A stretch of 64,000 bases of DNA from Amia ocellicauda (GCF_036373705.1 NC_089852.1:2215300-2279299); one strand, 5' to 3'; shown: positions 1-18,713, numbered from the stretch's first letter. A program made the numbers and translations. The notes: generated by a model not told the origin, from the letters alone.

Positions 1-1265
1 ACACACACACAGACAGACTGAGACAAGCAAGTACACACACACACACACACACACAGACAGACTGAGACAAGCAAGTACACACACACACACACACAAAGAC
101 TGAGACAAGCAAGTACACACACACACACACAAAGACTGAGACAAGCAAGTACACACACACACACACAAAAGACTGAGACAAGCAAGTACACACACACACA
201 CACACACACACAGACAGACTGAGACAAGCAAGTACACACACACACACACACAAAGACTGAGACAAGCAAGTCACACACACACACACAGACTGAGACAAGC
301 AAGTACACACACACACACACAAAGACTGACACAAGCAAGTACACACACACACACACACAAAGACTGAGACAAGCAAGTACACACACACACACACAGACAG
401 ACTGAGACAAGCAAGTACACACACACACACACACACAGACAGACTGAGACAAGCAAGTACACACACACACACACACACAAAGACTGAGACAAGCAAGTAC
501 ACACACACACACACACACAAAGACTGAGACAAGCAAGTACACACACACACACACAAAGACTGAGACAAGCAAGTACACACACACACACAGACAGACTGAG
601 ACAAGCAAGTACACACACACACACACACACACAAAGACTGAGACAAGCAAGTACACACACACACACACACACACACAAAGACTGAGACAAGCAAGTACAC
701 ACACACACAGACTGAGACAAGCAAGTACACACACACACACACAGACTGAGACAAGCAAGTACACACACACACACACACACACAGACTGAGACAAGCAAGT
801 ACACACACACACACAAAGACTGAGACAAGCAAGTACACACACACACACACACAGACTGAGACAAGCAAGTACACACACACACACACACACAGACTGAGAC
901 AAGCAAGTACACACACACACACAGACAGACTGAGACAAGCAAGTACACACACACACACAGACTGAGACAAGCAAGTACACACACACACACACACAGACTG
1001 AGACAAGCAAGTACACACACACACACACACACAGACAGACTGAGACAAGCAAGTACACACACACACACACACACAAAGACTGAGACAAGCAAGTACACAC
1101 ACACACACACAAAGACTGAGACAAGCAAGTACACACACACACACAGACTGAGACAAGCAAGTACACACACACACACACACACAAAGACTGAGACAAGCAA
1201 GTACACACACACACACAAAGACTGAGACAAGCAAGTACACACACACACACAGACTGAGACAAGCA

Positions 1266-1301
<36 letters not shown>

Positions 1302-1821
1302 TGAGACAAGCAAGTACACACACACACACACACGACAGACTGAGACAAGCAAGTACACACACACACACAACACAAAGACTGAGACAAGCAAGTACACACA
1401 CACACACAAAGACTGAGACAAGCAAGTACACACACACACACACAGACAGACTGAGACAAGCAAGTACACACACACACACACACAAAGACTGAGACAAGCA
1501 AGTACACACACACACACACACAAAGACTGAGACAAGCAAGTACACACACACACACACAAAGACTGAGACAAGCAAGTACACACACACACACACACACAAA
1601 GACTGAGACAAGCAAGTACACACACACACACACAAAGACTGAGACAAGCAAGTACACACACACAACACAAAACAACAGCACACACACACACACAAAGACT
1701 GAGACAAGCAAGTACACACACACACACACACAAAGACTGAGACAAGCAAGTACACACACACACACACAAAGACTGAGACAAGCAAGTACACACACACACA
1801 CACACAAAGACTGAGACAAGC

Positions 1822-1857
<36 letters not shown>

Positions 1858-2363
1858 TGAGACAAGCAAGTACACACACACACACACACACAGACAGACT
1901 GAGACAAGCAAGTACACACACACACACACACACAAAGACTGAGACAAGCAAGTACACACACACACACACAAAGACTGAGACAAGCAAGTACACACACACA
2001 CACACACAAAGACTGAGACAAGCAAGTACACACACACACACACAAAGACTGAGACAAGCAAGTACACACACACACACACACACAGACAGACTGAGACAAG
2101 CAAGTACACACACACACACACACACACAAAGACTGAGACAAGCAAGTACACACACACACACACAAAGACTGAGACAAGCAAGTACACACACACACACACA
2201 AAGACTGAGACAAGCAAGTACACACACACACACACACAAAGACTGAGACAAGCAAGTACACACACACACACACACAAAGACTGAGACAAGCAAGTACACA
2301 CACACACACACAAAGACTGAGACAAGCAAGTACACACACACACACACAAAGACTGAGACAAGC

Positions 2364-2399
<36 letters not shown>

Positions 2400-2409
2400 T
2401 GAGACAAGC

Positions 2410-2444
<35 letters not shown>

Positions 2445-2645
2445 GACTGAGACAAGCAAGTACACACACACACAAAGACTGAGACAAGCAAGTACACACA
2501 CACACACACACACAAAGACTGAGACAAGCAAGTACACACACACACACACACAAAGACTGAGACAAGCAAGTACACACACACACACACACACACAAAGACT
2601 GAGACAAGCAAGTACACACACACACACACAAAGACTGAGACAAGC

Positions 2646-2687
<42 letters not shown>

Positions 2688-3466
2688 TGAGACAAGCAAG
2701 TACACACACACACACACACACAGACAGACTGATACAAGCAAGTACACACACACACACACACACAAAGACTGAGACAAGCAAGTACACACACACACACACA
2801 CACACAGACAGACTGAGACAAGCAAGTACACACACACACACAGACTGAGACAAGCAAGTACACACACACACACACAGACTGAGACAAGCAAGTACACACA
2901 CACACACACAGACAGACTGAGACAAGCAAGTACACACACACACACACACAAAGACTGAGACAAGCAAGTACACACACACACACACACACACAGACAGACT
3001 GAGACAAGCAAGTACACACACACACAAAGACTGAGACAAGCAAGTCACACACACACACACACACACAAAGACTGAGACAAGCAAGTACACACACACACAC
3101 ACACAAAGACTGAGACAAGCAAGTACACACACACACACACACACAAAGACTGACACAAGCAAGTACACACACACACACACACACACAAAGACTGAGACAA
3201 GCAAGTACACACACACACACACACACACACAGACTGAGACAAGCAAGTACACACACACACACACAGACAGACTGAGACAAGCAAGTACACACACACACAC
3301 ACACACAAAGACTGAGACAAGCAAGTACACACACACACACAGACTGAGACAAGCAAGTACACACACACACACACACACACAGACTGAGACAAGCAAGTAC
3401 ACACACACACACACAGACTGAGACAAGCAAGTACACACACACACACACACACAGACTGAGACAAGC

Positions 3467-3501
<35 letters not shown>

Positions 3502-3958
3502 GACTGAGACAAGCAAGTACACACACACACACACACACACAAAGACTGAGACAAGCAAGTACACACACACACACAGACTGAGACAAGCAAGTACACACAC
3601 ACACACACACAGACTGAGACAAGCAAGTACACACACACACACACACAAAGACTGAGACAAGCAAGTACACACACACACACAAAGACTGAGACAAGCAAGT
3701 ACACACACACACACACAGACAGACTGAGACAAGCAAGTACACACACACACACACACACAAAGACTGAGACAAGCAAGTACACACACACACACACAAAGAC
3801 TGACACAAGCAAGTACACACACACACACACAAAGACTGAGACAAGCAAGTACACACACACACAAAGACTGAGACAAGCAAGTACACACACACACACACAC
3901 ACAGACAGACTGAGACAAGCAAGTACACACACACACACACAGACAGACTGAGACAAGC

Positions 3959-3993
<35 letters not shown>

Positions 3994-4961
3994 GACTGAG
4001 ACAAGCAAGTACACACACACACAGACTGAGACAAGCAAGTACACACACACACACACACAGACTGAGACAAGCAAGTACACACACACACACAAAGACTGAG
4101 ACAAGCAAGTACACACACACACACACAGACTGAGACAAGCAAGTACACACACACACACACACAAAGACTGAGACAAGCAAGTACACACACACACACAGAC
4201 TGAGACAAGCAAGTACACACACACACACACACACACAGACTGAGACAAGCAAGTACACACACACACACACACAGACAGACTGAGACAAGCAAGTACACAC
4301 ACACACACACACACAAAGACTGAGACAAGCAAGTACACACACACACACACACACAAAGACTGAGACAAGCAAGTACACACACACACACAGACAGACTGAG
4401 ACAAGCAAGTACACACACACACACACACACAGACAGACTGAGACAAGCAAGTACACACACACACACACAAGACTGAGACAAGCAAGTACACACACACACA
4501 CACAAAGACTGAGACAAGCAAGTACACACACACACACAGACTGAGACAAGCAAGTACACACACACACACACAAAGACTGAGACAAGCAAGTACACACACA
4601 CACCACACACACACAGACAGACTGAGACAAGCAAGTACACACACACACACACACAAAGACTGAGACAAGCAAGTACACACACACACACAGACTGAGACAA
4701 GCAAGTACACACACACACACCACAAAGACTGACACAAGCAAGTACACACACACACACACAGACAGACTGAGACAAGCAAGTACACACACACACACAGACA
4801 GACTGAGACAAGCAAGTACACACACACACACACACACAGACAGACTGAGACAAGCAAGTACACACACACACACAGACTGAGACAAGCAAGTACACACACA
4901 CACACACACAAAGACTGACACAAGCAAGTACACACACACACACACAAAGACTGAGACAAGC

Positions 4962-4992
<31 letters not shown>

Positions 4993-5004
4993 GACTGAAA
5001 CAGC

Positions 5005-5035
<31 letters not shown>

Positions 5036-5218
5036 AAGACCGAGACAAGCAAGTACACACACACACACAAAGACTGAGACAAGCAAGTACACACACACAC
5101 ACAAAGACCGAGACAAGCAAGTACACACACACACACAAAGACTGAGACAAGCAAGTACACACACACACACAAAGACTGAGACAAGCAAGTACACACACAC
5201 ACACAGACTGAGACAAGC

Positions 5219-5256
<38 letters not shown>

Positions 5257-5836
5257 TGAGACAAGCAAGTACACACACACACACACACAGACAGACTGAG
5301 ACAAGCAAGTACACACACACACACACAAAGACTGAGACAAGCAAGTACACACACACACACACAGACAGACTGAGACAAGCAAGTACACNNNNNNNNNNNN
5401 NNNNNNNNNNNNNNNNNNNNNNNNNNNNNNNNNNNNNNNNNNNNNNNNNNNNNNNNNNNNNNNNNNNNNNNNNNNNNNNNNNNNNNNNNNNNNNNNNNNN
5501 NNNNNNNNNNNNNNNNNNNNNNNNNNNNNNNNNNNNNNNNNNNNNNNNNNNNNNNNNNNNNNNNNNNNNNNNNNNNNNNNNNNNNNNNGACACACACACA
5601 CACACAAAGACTGAGACAAGCAAGTACACACACACACACACACACACACAAGACAGACTGATACAAGCAAGTACACACACACACACACACACAAAGACTG
5701 AGACAAGCAAGTACACACACACACACACACAAAGACTGAGAACACAGCAACTGTAGTACACAACCACACACACACACACACAGACTGAGACAAGCAAGTA
5801 CACACACACACACACACACAAAAGACTGAGACAAGC

Positions 5837-5872
<36 letters not shown>

Positions 5873-7135
5873 GACTGAGACAAGCAAGTACACACACACA
5901 CACACACACAGACTGAGACAAGCAAGTACACACACACACACACAGACTGAGACAAGCAAGTACACACACACACACACCAAAGACTGAGACAAGCAAGTAC
6001 ACACACACACACACACACAAGACTGAGACAAGCAAGTACACACACACACACACACACACAGACTGAGACAAGCAAGTACACACACACACACACACAGACT
6101 GAGACAAGCAAGTACACACACACACACACACACACAGACTGAGACAAGCATGTACACACACACACACAAAGACTGAGACAAGCAAGTACACACACACACA
6201 CACAGACAGACTGAGACAAGCAAGTACACACACACACACACACAAAGACTGAGACAAGCAAGTACACACACACACACAGACTGAGACAAGCAAGTACACA
6301 CACACACACACAAAGACTGACACAAGCAAGTACACACACACACACACAAAGACTGAGACAAGCAAGTACACACACACACACAAGACTGAGACAAGCAAGT
6401 ACACACACACACACACACACACAGACAGACTGAGACAAGCAAGTACACACACACACACACAAACACAGACAGACTGAGACAAGCAAGTACACACACACAC
6501 ACACCAACACACACACACAAAGACTGAGACAAGCAAGTACACACACACACACAGACTGAGACAAGCAAAGTACACACACACACACACACACAGACTGAGA
6601 CAAGCAAGTACACACACACACACAAAGACTGAGACAAGCAAGTACACACACACACACACACACAGACTGAGACAAGCAAGTACACACACACACACACAAA
6701 GACTGAGACAAGCAAGTACACACACACACACAGACTGAGACAAGCAAGTACACACACACACACACACACACAGACTGAGACAAGCAAGTACACACACACA
6801 CACACACAAAGACTGAGACAAGCAAGTACACACACACACACACACACACAGACTGAGACAAGCAAGTACACACACACACACACACAACAGACTGAGACAA
6901 GCAAGTACACACACACACACACACACAAAGACTGAGACAAGCAAGTACACACACACACACACACACAACAGACTGAGACAAGCAAGTACACACACACACA
7001 CACAAAGACTGAGACAAGCAAGTACACACACACACACACACACAACAGACTGAGACAAGCAAGTACACACACACACACACAACAAAGACTGAGACAAGCA
7101 AGTACACACACACACACACAAAGACTGAGACAAGC

Positions 7136-7166
<31 letters not shown>

Positions 7167-7533
7167 GACTGAGACAAGGCAAGTACACACACACAACACA
7201 CAAAGACTGAGACAAGCAAGTACACACACACACACACAGACTGAGACAAGCAAGTACACACACACACACACACAAAGACTGAGACAAGCAAGTACACACA
7301 CACACACACACAAAGACTGAGACAAGCAAGTACACACACACACACACACACAGACAGACTGAGACAAGCAAGTACACACACACACACACACAACAGACAG
7401 ACTTTGCCCTGAGACAAGCAAGTACACACCACACACACACACACAAAGACTGAGACAAGCAAGTACACACACACAACACACACAGACTGAGACAAGCAAG
7501 TACACACACACACACAGACAGACTGAGACAAGC

Positions 7534-7568
<35 letters not shown>

Positions 7569-8432
7569 GACTGAGACAAGCAAGTACACACACACACACA
7601 CACACACACAGATAGACTGAGACAAGCAAGTACACACACACACACACACAAAGACTGAGACAAGCAAGTACAAGTTCACACACACACACACAAAGACTGA
7701 GACAAGCAAGTACACACACACACACACACACAAAGACTGAGACAAGCAAGTACACACACACACACACACAAAGACTGAGACAAGCAAGTACACACACACA
7801 CACACACAAAGACTGACACAAGCAAGTACACACACACACACACACACACAAAGACTGAGACAAGCAAGTACACACACACACACACACAAAGACTGAGACA
7901 AGCAAGTAAACACACACACCACACACACACACCCACACACACACACACACACATAGACTGAGACAAGCAAGTACACACACACACACACACACAGACAGAC
8001 TGATACAAGCAAGTACACACACACACACACACACAAAGACTGAGACAAGCAAGTACACACACACACACACACACACACAAAGACTGAGACAAGCAAGTAC
8101 ACACACACACACAGACTGAGACAAGCAAGTACACACACACACACACAGACTGAGACAAGCAAGTACACACACACACACACAGACAGACTGAGACAAGCAA
8201 GTACACACACACACACACACAAAGACTGAGACAAGCAAGTACACACACACACACACACACACAGACAGACTGAGACAAGCAAGTACACACACACACAAAG
8301 ACTGAGACAAGCAAGTACACACACACACACACACACACAAAGACTGAGACAAGCAAGTACACACACACACACACACAAAGACTGAGACAAGCAAGTACAC
8401 ACACACACACACACACAAAGACTGACACAAGC

Positions 8433-8469
<37 letters not shown>

Positions 8470-8522
8470 GACTGAGACAAGCAAGTACACACACACACAC
8501 ACACACACAGACTGAGACAAGC

Positions 8523-8557
<35 letters not shown>

Positions 8558-8720
8558 GACTGATACAAGCAAGTACACACACACACACACACACAAAGAC
8601 TGAGACAAGCAAGTACACACACACACACACACACAGACTGAGACAAGCAAGTACACACACACACACACAGACTGAGACAAGCAAGTACACACACACACAC
8701 ACACACAGACTGAGACAAGC

Positions 8721-8751
<31 letters not shown>

Positions 8752-11676
8752 AAGACTGAGACAAGCAAGTACACACACACACACACACAAAGACTGAGAC
8801 AAGCAAGTACACACACACACACAGACTGAGACAAGCAAGTACACACACACACACAGACTGAGACAAGCAAGTACACACACACACACACACACAAAGACTG
8901 AGACAAGCAAGTAACACACACACACACACACACACAGACTGAGACAAGCAAGTACACACACACACACACCAGACTGAGACAAGCAAGTACACACACACAC
9001 ACACACAAAGACTGAGACAAGCAAGTACACACACACACACAAAGACTGAGACAAGCAAGTACACACACACACACACAGACAGACTGAGACAAGCAAGTAC
9101 ACACACACACACACACACAAAGACTGAGACAAGCAAGTACACACACACACACAGACTGAGACAAGCAAGTACACACACACACACACAAAGACTGACACAA
9201 GCAAGTACACACACACACACACACAAAGACTGAGACAAGCAAGTACACACACACACAAAGACTGAGACAAGCAAGTACACACACACACACACACACAGAC
9301 AGACTGAGACAAGCAAGTACACACACACACACACACACACAGACAGACTGAGACAAGCAAGTAACACACACACACACACACACACACACCACACACACAA
9401 AGACTGAGACAAGCAAGTACACACACACACAGACTGAGACAAGCAAGTACACACACACACACACACAGACTGAGACAAGCAAGTACACACACACACACAA
9501 AGACTGAGACAAGCAAGTACACACACACACACACAGACTGAGACAAGCAAGTACACACAACACACACACAAAGACTGAGACAAGCAAGTCACACACACAC
9601 ACACAGACTGAGACAAGCAAGTACACACACACACACACACACACAGACTGAGACAAGCAAGTACACACACACACACACACACAAAGACTGAGACAAGCAA
9701 GTACACACACACCACACACACACACACAAAGACTGAGACAAGCAAGTACACACACACACACACAAAGACTGAGACAAGCAAGTACACACACACACACAGA
9801 CAGACTGAGACAAGCAAGTACACACACACACACACACACACAGACAGACTGAGACAAGCAAGTACACACACACACACACAAAGACTGAGACAAGCAAGTA
9901 CACACACACACACACAAAGACTGAGACAAGCAAGTACACACACACACACACAAAGACTGAGACAAGCAAGTACACACCAACACACACACACACACACAGA
10001 CAGACTGAGACAAGCAAGTACACACACACACACACACACAAAGACTGAGACAAGCAAGTACACACACACACAACACAGACAGACTGAGACAAGCAAGTAC
10101 ACACACACACACACACAAAGACTGACACAAGCAAGTACACACACACACACACACAAAGACTGAGACAAGCAAGTACACACACACACACACAGACAGACTG
10201 AGACAAGCAAGTACACACACACACACACACAGACAGACTGAGACAAGCAAGTACACACACACACACACACAAAGACTGAGACAAGCAAGTACACACACAC
10301 ACACAACAAGACATGACAAGCAAGTACACACACACACACACAAAGACTGAGACAAGCAAGTACACACACACACACAGACAGACTGAGACAAGCAAGTACA
10401 CACACACACACACACACACACAAAGACTGAGACAAGCAAGTACACACACACACACACACACACACAGATAGACTGAGACAAGCAAGTACACACACACACA
10501 CACACAAAGACTGAGACAAGCAAGTACACACACACAACAGACTGAGACAAGCAAGTACACACACACACACACAGACTGAGACAAGCAAGTACACACACAC
10601 ACACACACACAGACAGACTGAGACAAGCAAGTACACACACACCACACAAAGACTGAGACAAGCAAGTACACACACACACACACACAGACTGAGACAAGCA
10701 AGTACACACACACACACACACAGAACTGAGACAAGCAAGTACACACACACACACAGACAGACTGAGACAAGCAAGTACACACACACACACAGACTGAGAC
10801 AAGCAAGTACACACACACACACACACAGACTGAGACAAGCAAGTACACACACACACACACACACAGACAGACTGAGACAAGCAAGTACACACACACACAC
10901 ACACACAAAGACTGAGACAAGCAAGTACACACACACACACACAAAGACTGAGACAAGCAAGTACACACACACACACAGACTGAGACAAGCAAGTACACAC
11001 ACACACACACACACAAAGACTGAGACAAGCAAGTACACACACACACACAAAGACTGAGACAAGCAAGTACACACACACACACAGACTGAGACAAGCAAGT
11101 ACACACACACACACACACACACCACACACAGACTGAGACAAGCAAGTACACACACACACACACACAGACAGACTGAGACAAGCAAGTACACACACACACA
11201 CACACACAAAGACTGAGACAAGCAAGTACACACACACACACAAAGACTGAGACAAGCAAGTACACACACACACACAGACAGACTGAGACAAGCAAGTACA
11301 CACACACACCACACACAGACAGACTGAGACAAGCAAGTACACACACACACACACACAAAGACTGAGACAAGCAAGTACACACACACACACACAAAGACTG
11401 AGACAAGCAAGTACACACACACACACACACACAAAGACTGAGACAAGCAAGTACACACACACACACACAAAGACTGAGACAAGCAAGTACACACACACAC
11501 ACACACACAGACAGACTGAGACAAGCAAGTACACACACACACACACACAAAGACTGAGACAAGCAAGTACACACACACACACACACAAAGACTGAGACAA
11601 GCAAGTACACACACACACACACACAAAGACTGAGACAAGCAAGTACACACACACACACACAAAGACTGAGACAAGC

Positions 11677-11714
<38 letters not shown>

Positions 11715-12222
11715 TGAGACAAGCAAGTACACACACACACACACACACAGACAGACTGAGACAAGCAAGTACACACACACACACACACACAAAGACTGAG
11801 ACAAGCAAGTACACACACACACACACAAAGACTGAGACAAGCAAGTACACACACACACACACACAAAGACTGAGACAAGCAAGTACACACACACACACAC
11901 AAAGACTGAGACAAGCAAGTACACACACACACACACACACAGACAGACTGAGACAAGCAAGTACACACACACACACACACACACAAAGACTGAGACAAGC
12001 AAGTACACACACACACACACAAAGACTGAGACAAGCAAGTACACACACACACACACACAAAGACTGAGACAAGCAAGTACACACACACACACACACAAAG
12101 ACTGACACAAGCAAGTACACACACACACACACACAAAGACTGAGACAAGCAAGTACACACACACACACACAAAGACTGAGACAAGCAAGTACACACACAC
12201 ACACACAAAGACTGAGACAAGC

Positions 12223-12258
<36 letters not shown>

Positions 12259-12540
12259 TGAGACAAGCAAGTACACACACACACACACACACACACAGAC
12301 AGACTGAGACAAGCAAGTACACACACACACAAAGACTGAGACAAGCAAGTACACACACACACACACACACAAAGACTGAGACAAGCAAGTACACACACAC
12401 ACACACACAAAGACTGAGACAAGCAAGTACACACACACACACACACAAAGACTGACACAAGCAAGTACACACACACACACACACACACAAAGACTGAGAC
12501 AAGCAAGTACACACACACACACACAAAGACTGAGACAAGC

Positions 12541-12584
<44 letters not shown>

Positions 12585-13108
12585 TGAGACAAGCAAGTAC
12601 ACACACACACACACACACAGACAGACTGATACAAGCAAGTACACACACACACACACACAAAGACTGAGACAAGCAAGTACACACACACACACACACACAC
12701 AGACAGACTGAGACAAGCAAGTACACACACACACACACAGACTGAGACAAGCAAGTACACACACACACACACAGACTGAGACAAGCAAGTACACACACAC
12801 ACACACAGACAGACTGAGACAAGCAAGTACACACACACACACACACAAAGACTGAGACAAGCAAGTACACACACACACACACACACACAGACAGACTGAG
12901 ACAAGCAAGTACACACCACACACACACACAAAGACTGAGACAAGCAAGTACACACACACACACAACACACAAAGACTGAGACAAGCAAGTACACACACAC
13001 ACACACACAAAGACTGAGACAAGCAAGTACACACACACACACACACACAAAGACTGACACAAGCAAGTACACACACACACACACACACACACAAAGACTG
13101 AGACAAGC

Positions 13109-13139
<31 letters not shown>

Positions 13140-13378
13140 GACTGAGACAAGCAAGTACACACACACACACACAGACAGACTGAGACAAGCAAGTACACAC
13201 ACACACACACACACACAAAGACTGAGACAAGCAAGTACACACACACACACACAGACTGAGACAAGCAAGTACACCACACACACACACACACAGACTGAGA
13301 CAAGCAAGTACACACACACACACACAAGACTGAGACAAGCAAGTACACACACACACACACACACAGACTGAGACAAGC

Positions 13379-13413
<35 letters not shown>

Positions 13414-13905
13414 GACTGAGACAAGCAAGTACACACACACACACACACACACAAAGACTGAGACAAGCAAGTACACACACACACACAGACTGAGACAAGC
13501 AAGTACACACACACACACACACAGACTGAGACAAGCAAGTACACACACACACACACACAAAGACTGAGACAAGCAAGTACACACACACACACACAAAGAC
13601 TGAGACAAGCAAGTACACACACACACACACAGACAGACTGAGACAAGCAAGTACACACACACACACACACACAAAGACTGAGACAAGCAAGTACACACAC
13701 ACACACAGACTGAGACAAGCAAGTACACACACACACACACAAAGACTGACACAAGCAAGTAACACACACACACACACAAAGACTGAGACAAGCAAGTAAC
13801 ACACACACACAAAGACTGAGACAAGCAAGTACACACACACACACACACACAGACAGACTGAGACAAGCAAGTACAACACACACACACAGACAGACTGAGA
13901 CAAGC

Positions 13906-13940
<35 letters not shown>

Positions 13941-14922
13941 GACTGAGACAAGCAAGTACACACACACACAGACTGAGACAAGCAAGTACACACACACACA
14001 CACACAGACTGAGACAAGCAAGTACACACACACACACAAAGACTGAGACAAGCAAGTACACACACACACACACAGACTGAGACAAGCAAGTACACACACA
14101 CACACACACACAGACTGAGACAAGCAAGTACACACACACACACAGACTACGAGACAAGCAAGTACACACACACACACACACACACAGACTGAGACAAGCA
14201 AGTACACACACACACACACACACAGACAGACTGAGACAAGCAAGTACACACACACACACACACACAAAGACTGAGACAAGCAAGTACACACACACACACA
14301 CACACAAAGACTGAGACAAGCAAGTACACACACACACACAGACAGACTGAGACAAGCAAGTACACACACACACACACACACACAGACAGACTGAGACAAG
14401 CAAGTACACACACACACACACAAAGACTGAGACAAGCAAGTACACACACACACACACAAAGACTGAGACAAGCAAGTACACACACACACACAGACTGAGA
14501 CAAGCAAGTACACACACACACACACAAAGACTGAGACAAGCAAGTACACACACACACACCACACACACACAGACAGACTGAGACAAGCAAGTACACACAC
14601 ACACACACACAAAGACTGAGACAAGCAAGTACACACACACACACAGACTGAGACAAGCAAGTACACACACACACACACACAAAGACTGACACAAGCAAGT
14701 ACACACACACACACACAGACAGACTGAGACAAGCAAGTACACACACACACACACAGACAGACTGAGACAAGCAAGTACACACACACACACACACACAGAC
14801 AGACTGAGACAAGCAAGTACACACACACACACAGACTGAGACAAGCAAGTACACACACACACACACACAAAGACTGACACAAGCAAGTACACACACACAC
14901 ACACACAAAGACTGAGACAAGC

Positions 14923-14953
<31 letters not shown>

Positions 14954-14966
14954 GACTGAAACAAGC

Positions 14967-14999
<33 letters not shown>

Positions 15000-15181
15000 A
15001 GACCGAGACAAGCAAGTACACACACACACACAAAGACTGAGACAAGCAAGTACACACACACACACAAAGACCGAGACAAGCAAGTACACACACACACACA
15101 AAGACTGAGACAAGCAAGTACACACACACACACAAAGACTGAGACAAGCAAGTACACACACACACACAGACTGAGACAAGC

Positions 15182-15217
<36 letters not shown>

Positions 15218-15921
15218 TGAGACAAGCAAGTACACACACACACACACACAGACAGACTGAGACAAGCAAGTACACACACACACACACAAAGACTGAGACA
15301 AGCAAGTACACACACACACACACAGACAGACTGAGACAAGCAAGTACACACACACACACACACACAAAGACTGAGACAAGCAAGTACACACACACACACA
15401 CAAAGACTGAGACAAGCAAGTACACACACACACACACACACAAAGACTGACACAAGCAAGTACACACACACACACAAAGACTGAGACAAGCAAGTACACA
15501 CACACACAGACTGAGACAAGCAAGTACACACACACACACAGACAGACTGAGACAAGCAAGTACACACACACACACACACAGACAGACTGAGACAAGCAAG
15601 TACACACACACACACAGACTGAGACAAGCAAGTACACACACACACACACACACACAGACCGAGACAAGCAAGTACACACACACACACACACACACAGACT
15701 GAGACAAGCAAGTAACACACACACACAGACTGAGACAAGCAAGTACACACACACACACACACACACAAAGACTGAGACAAGCAAGTACACACACACACAC
15801 ACAGACTGAGACAAGCAAGTACACACACACACACACACAGACTGAGACAAGCAAGTACACACACACACACAAAGACTTGAGACAAGCAAGTACACACACA
15901 CACACAAAGACTGAGACAAGC

Positions 15922-15952
<31 letters not shown>

Positions 15953-16410
15953 AAGACTGAGACAAGCAAGTACACACACACACACACACAAAGACTGAGA
16001 CAAGCAAGTACACACACACACACAGACTGAGACAAGCAAGTACACACACACACACACACAGACTGAGACAAGCAAGTACACACACACACACAAAGACTGA
16101 GACAAGCAAGTACACACACACACACACAGACAGACTGAGACAAGCAAGTACACACACACACACACACACAAAGACTGAGACAAGCAAGTACACACACACA
16201 CACAGACTGAGACAAGCAAGTACACACACACACACACACAAAGACTGAGACAAGCAAGTCACACACACACACACAAAGACTGAGACAAGCAAGTACACAC
16301 ACACACAAAGACTGAGACAAGCAAGTACACACACACACACACACACAGACAGACTGAGACAAGCAAGTACACACACACACACACACACACACAGACAGAC
16401 TGAGACAAGC

Positions 16411-16445
<35 letters not shown>

Positions 16446-16868
16446 GACTGAGACAAGCAAGTACACACACACACACAGACTGAGACAAGCAAGTACACAC
16501 ACACACACACACAGACTGAGACAAGCAAGTACACACACACACACAAAGACTGAGACAAGCAAGTACACACACACACACACACACAGACTGAGACAAGCAA
16601 GTACACACACACACACACACAAAGACTGAGACAAGCAAGTACACACACACACACAGACTGAGACAAGCAAGTACACACACACACACACACACACAGACTG
16701 AGACAAGCAAGTACACACACACACACACACACAGACAGACTGAGACAAGCAAGTACACACACACACACACACACACAAAGACTGAGACAAGCAAGTACAC
16801 ACACACACACACACACAAAGACTGAGACAAGCAAGTACACACACACACACAGACAGACTGAGACAAGC

Positions 16869-16905
<37 letters not shown>

Positions 16906-17106
16906 GACTGAGACAAGCAAGTACACACACACACACAGACAGACTGAGACAAGCAAGTACACACACACACACACACACAAAGACTGAGACAAGCAAGTAC
17001 ACACACACACACACAAAGACTGAGACAAGCAAGTACACACACACACACACACACAAAGACTGAGACAAGCAAGTACACACACACACACACAAAGACTGAG
17101 ACAAGC

Positions 17107-17141
<35 letters not shown>

Positions 17142-17306
17142 GACTGAGACAAGCAAGTACACACACACACACACACACAAAGACTGAGACAAGCAAGTAC
17201 ACACACACACACACAAAGACTGAGACAAGCAAGTACACACACACACACACACACAAAGACTGAGACAAGCAAGTACACACACACACACACAAAGACTGAG
17301 ACAAGC

Positions 17307-17337
<31 letters not shown>

Positions 17338-17497
17338 AGACAGACTGAGACAAGCAAGTACACACACACACACACACACAAAGACTGAGACAAGCAAGTA
17401 CACACACACACAAAGACTGAGACAAGCAAGTACACACACACACACAGACTGAGACAAGCAAGTACACACACACACACACACAAAGACTGAGACAAGC

Positions 17498-17537
<40 letters not shown>

Positions 17538-17547
17538 TGAGACAAGC

Positions 17548-17584
<37 letters not shown>

Positions 17585-18667
17585 GACTGAGACAAGCAAG
17601 TACACACACACACAAAGACTGAGACAAGCAAGTACACACACACACACACACACAGACAGACTGAGACAAGCAAGTACACACACACACACACACACACAGA
17701 CAGACTGAGACAAGCAAGTACACACACACACACACACACACACAAAGACTGAGACAAGCAAGTACACACACACACACAGACTGAGACAAGCAAGTACACA
17801 CACACACACACACACAGACTGAGACAAGCAAGTACACACACACACACAAAGACTGAGACAAGCAAGTACACACACACACACACAGACTGAGACAAGCAAG
17901 TACACACACACACACACACAAAGACTGAGACAAGCAAGTACACACACACACACAGACTGAGACAAGCAAGTACACACACACACACACACACACAGACTGA
18001 GACAAGCAAGTACACACACACACACACACAGACAGACTGAGACAAGCAAGTACACACACACACACACACACAAAGACTGAGACAAGCAAGTACACACACA
18101 CACACACACACAAAGACTGAGACAAGCAAGTACACACACACACACAGACAGACTGAGACAAGCAAGTACACACACACACACAGACAGACTGAGACAAGCA
18201 AGTACACACACACACACACACACACAGACAGACTGAGACAAGCAAGTACACACACACACACACACACACAGACAGACTGAGACAAGCAAGTACACACACA
18301 CACACACACACAAAGACTGAGACAAGCAAGTACACACACACACACACAAAGACTGAGACAAGCAAGTACACACACACACACACACAAAGACTGAGACAAG
18401 CAAGTACACACACACACACACAAAGACTGAGACAAGCAAGTACACACACACACACACACACACACAGACAGACTGAGACAAGCAAGTACACACACACACA
18501 CACACACAAAGACTGAGACAAGCAAGTACACACACACACACAGACTGAGACAAGCAAGTACACACACACACACACACAAAGACTGACACAAGCAAGTACA
18601 CACACACACACACACAAAGACTGAGAGAAGCAAGTACACACACACACACACAAAGACTGAGACAAGC

Positions 18668-18713
<46 letters not shown>

